NCBI GenBank assembly: GCA_947624335.1
Contig: CANQJX010000123.1
Location: 1-5,779, forward strand
DNA: 5,779 nucleotides
Direction: 5' to 3'
Source: an uncultured Marvinbryantia sp.
Lineage (GTDB): Bacteria; Bacillota; Clostridia; Lachnospirales; Lachnospiraceae
The position numbers and the translations under genes were made by a program. Below the pieces are notes generated by a model. That model searched no databases. It worked only from the letters and a program-made list of their open reading frames with translations, and was not told the origin of the DNA. Numbering within the stretch: position 1 is the stretch's first letter; each line of letters begins with the position of its first letter. Positions 5,454 through 5,779 of the stretch are shown here, piece after piece.

Positions 5454-5779
5454 TTAATGGGAGCGGGCAATTTTTAAAAGCTCCGGCAGGCGGTGTATTT
5501 CATAAGTAACCGGCAGATTGGCGGGCTTTTTCTTCTTTTTGGGATTGAACCAGCATGTATCGATTCCCGCCAAGAGGCCGCCTTGCATGTCCGCCGTAAG
5601 AGAATCTCCGACAATCAAAGCCCGGCTTTTTTCAAAGTCAGGGATATGCGCGGACACATAATCAAAATATTCCTTTTGCGGTTTGGGATATCCGATTTCT
5701 TCCGAGATAAATATGCCGTCCGTCATCTGCGCCAGCCCGCTTGCGCAAAATCTGCTGTGCTGCGTCTGCGCGATGCCGT
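5454..5779 (-). CDS. YjjG-like HAD phosphatase, C-terminal part only
   Basis: The last 107 residues of a haloacid-dehalogenase-family hydrolase; the 5' part runs off the right edge. YjjG-type enzymes dephosphorylate nucleoside monophosphates, including non-canonical pyrimidine nucleotides, in the cytoplasm. The visible part opens with GIAQTQHSRFCASGL, follows with DGIFISEEIGYPKPQKEYFD, which holds the HAD motif III lysine (K32 of the visible part), then VGDSLTAD (56-63), the acidic motif IV, and AGIDTCWFNPKKKKKP, typical of this subfamily. The nucleophile motif (DxDxT) and cap domain are out of view. The reading frame is open through the window edge, so the Met at 5726 is internal and not the start. 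The gene ends just before the LexA-controlled region; no terminator is visible in the 112-base gap. Confidence 0.87.
   Translation of the reverse strand, partial: GIAQTQHSRFCASGLAQMTDGIFISEEIGYPKPQKEYFDYVSAHIPDFEKSRALIVGDSLTADMQGGLLAGIDTCWFNPKKKKKPANLPVTYEIHRLPELLKIARSH

Overview
The window looks like chromosomal DNA from a low-to-mid GC Gram-positive anaerobe, most likely a clostridium of the Lachnospiraceae type. The evidence is strong AGGAGG-like ribosome binding sites, a textbook sigma-A promoter, Gram-positive-type LexA boxes (GAAC-N4-GTTC), an lspA-pseudouridine synthase pair, and a secreted CAP-domain protein carrying Ig-like and InlB-type repeats. No phage or transposon genes, tRNAs, rRNAs or CRISPR arrays are visible. 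The organism assignment is inference.

Left half (1-2234, all + strand): the 3' end of lspA (lipoprotein signal peptidase) overlaps by 22 bases an RluD/YlyB-type rRNA pseudouridine synthase. After a 90-base gap come a cytidylate-kinase-like P-loop protein and, 5 bases later, dtd (D-aminoacyl-tRNA deacylase). These are ordinary housekeeping genes. A 16-bp perfect hairpin with A and T tracts (2249-2283) closes this half and also serves the convergent genes on the other side.

Right half (2296-5779, all - strand; read from high to low coordinates): the C-terminal part of a YjjG-like HAD phosphatase; a 112-base regulatory region with a perfect TTGACA-17-TATAAT promoter and three LexA boxes; a small membrane-anchored LysM protein resembling Bacillus YneA, the SOS-induced division inhibitor; a palindrome that looks like its terminator but overlaps the next gene's promoter; a 473-residue exported CAP/Ig-like/InlB-repeat/FN3-like protein; and a 352-residue tyrosine recombinase that resembles the single-recombinase XerS type more than classical XerC/XerD.

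Working picture: after DNA damage LexA is cleaved, the LysM protein is made and delays septation. A chromosome-type Xer recombinase encoded nearby could resolve dimers, and an imperfect 30-bp dyad just upstream of its start is a candidate binding or dif-like site. The SOS control is strongly supported by sequence. The functional link to the recombinase and the dif-like role are hypotheses.
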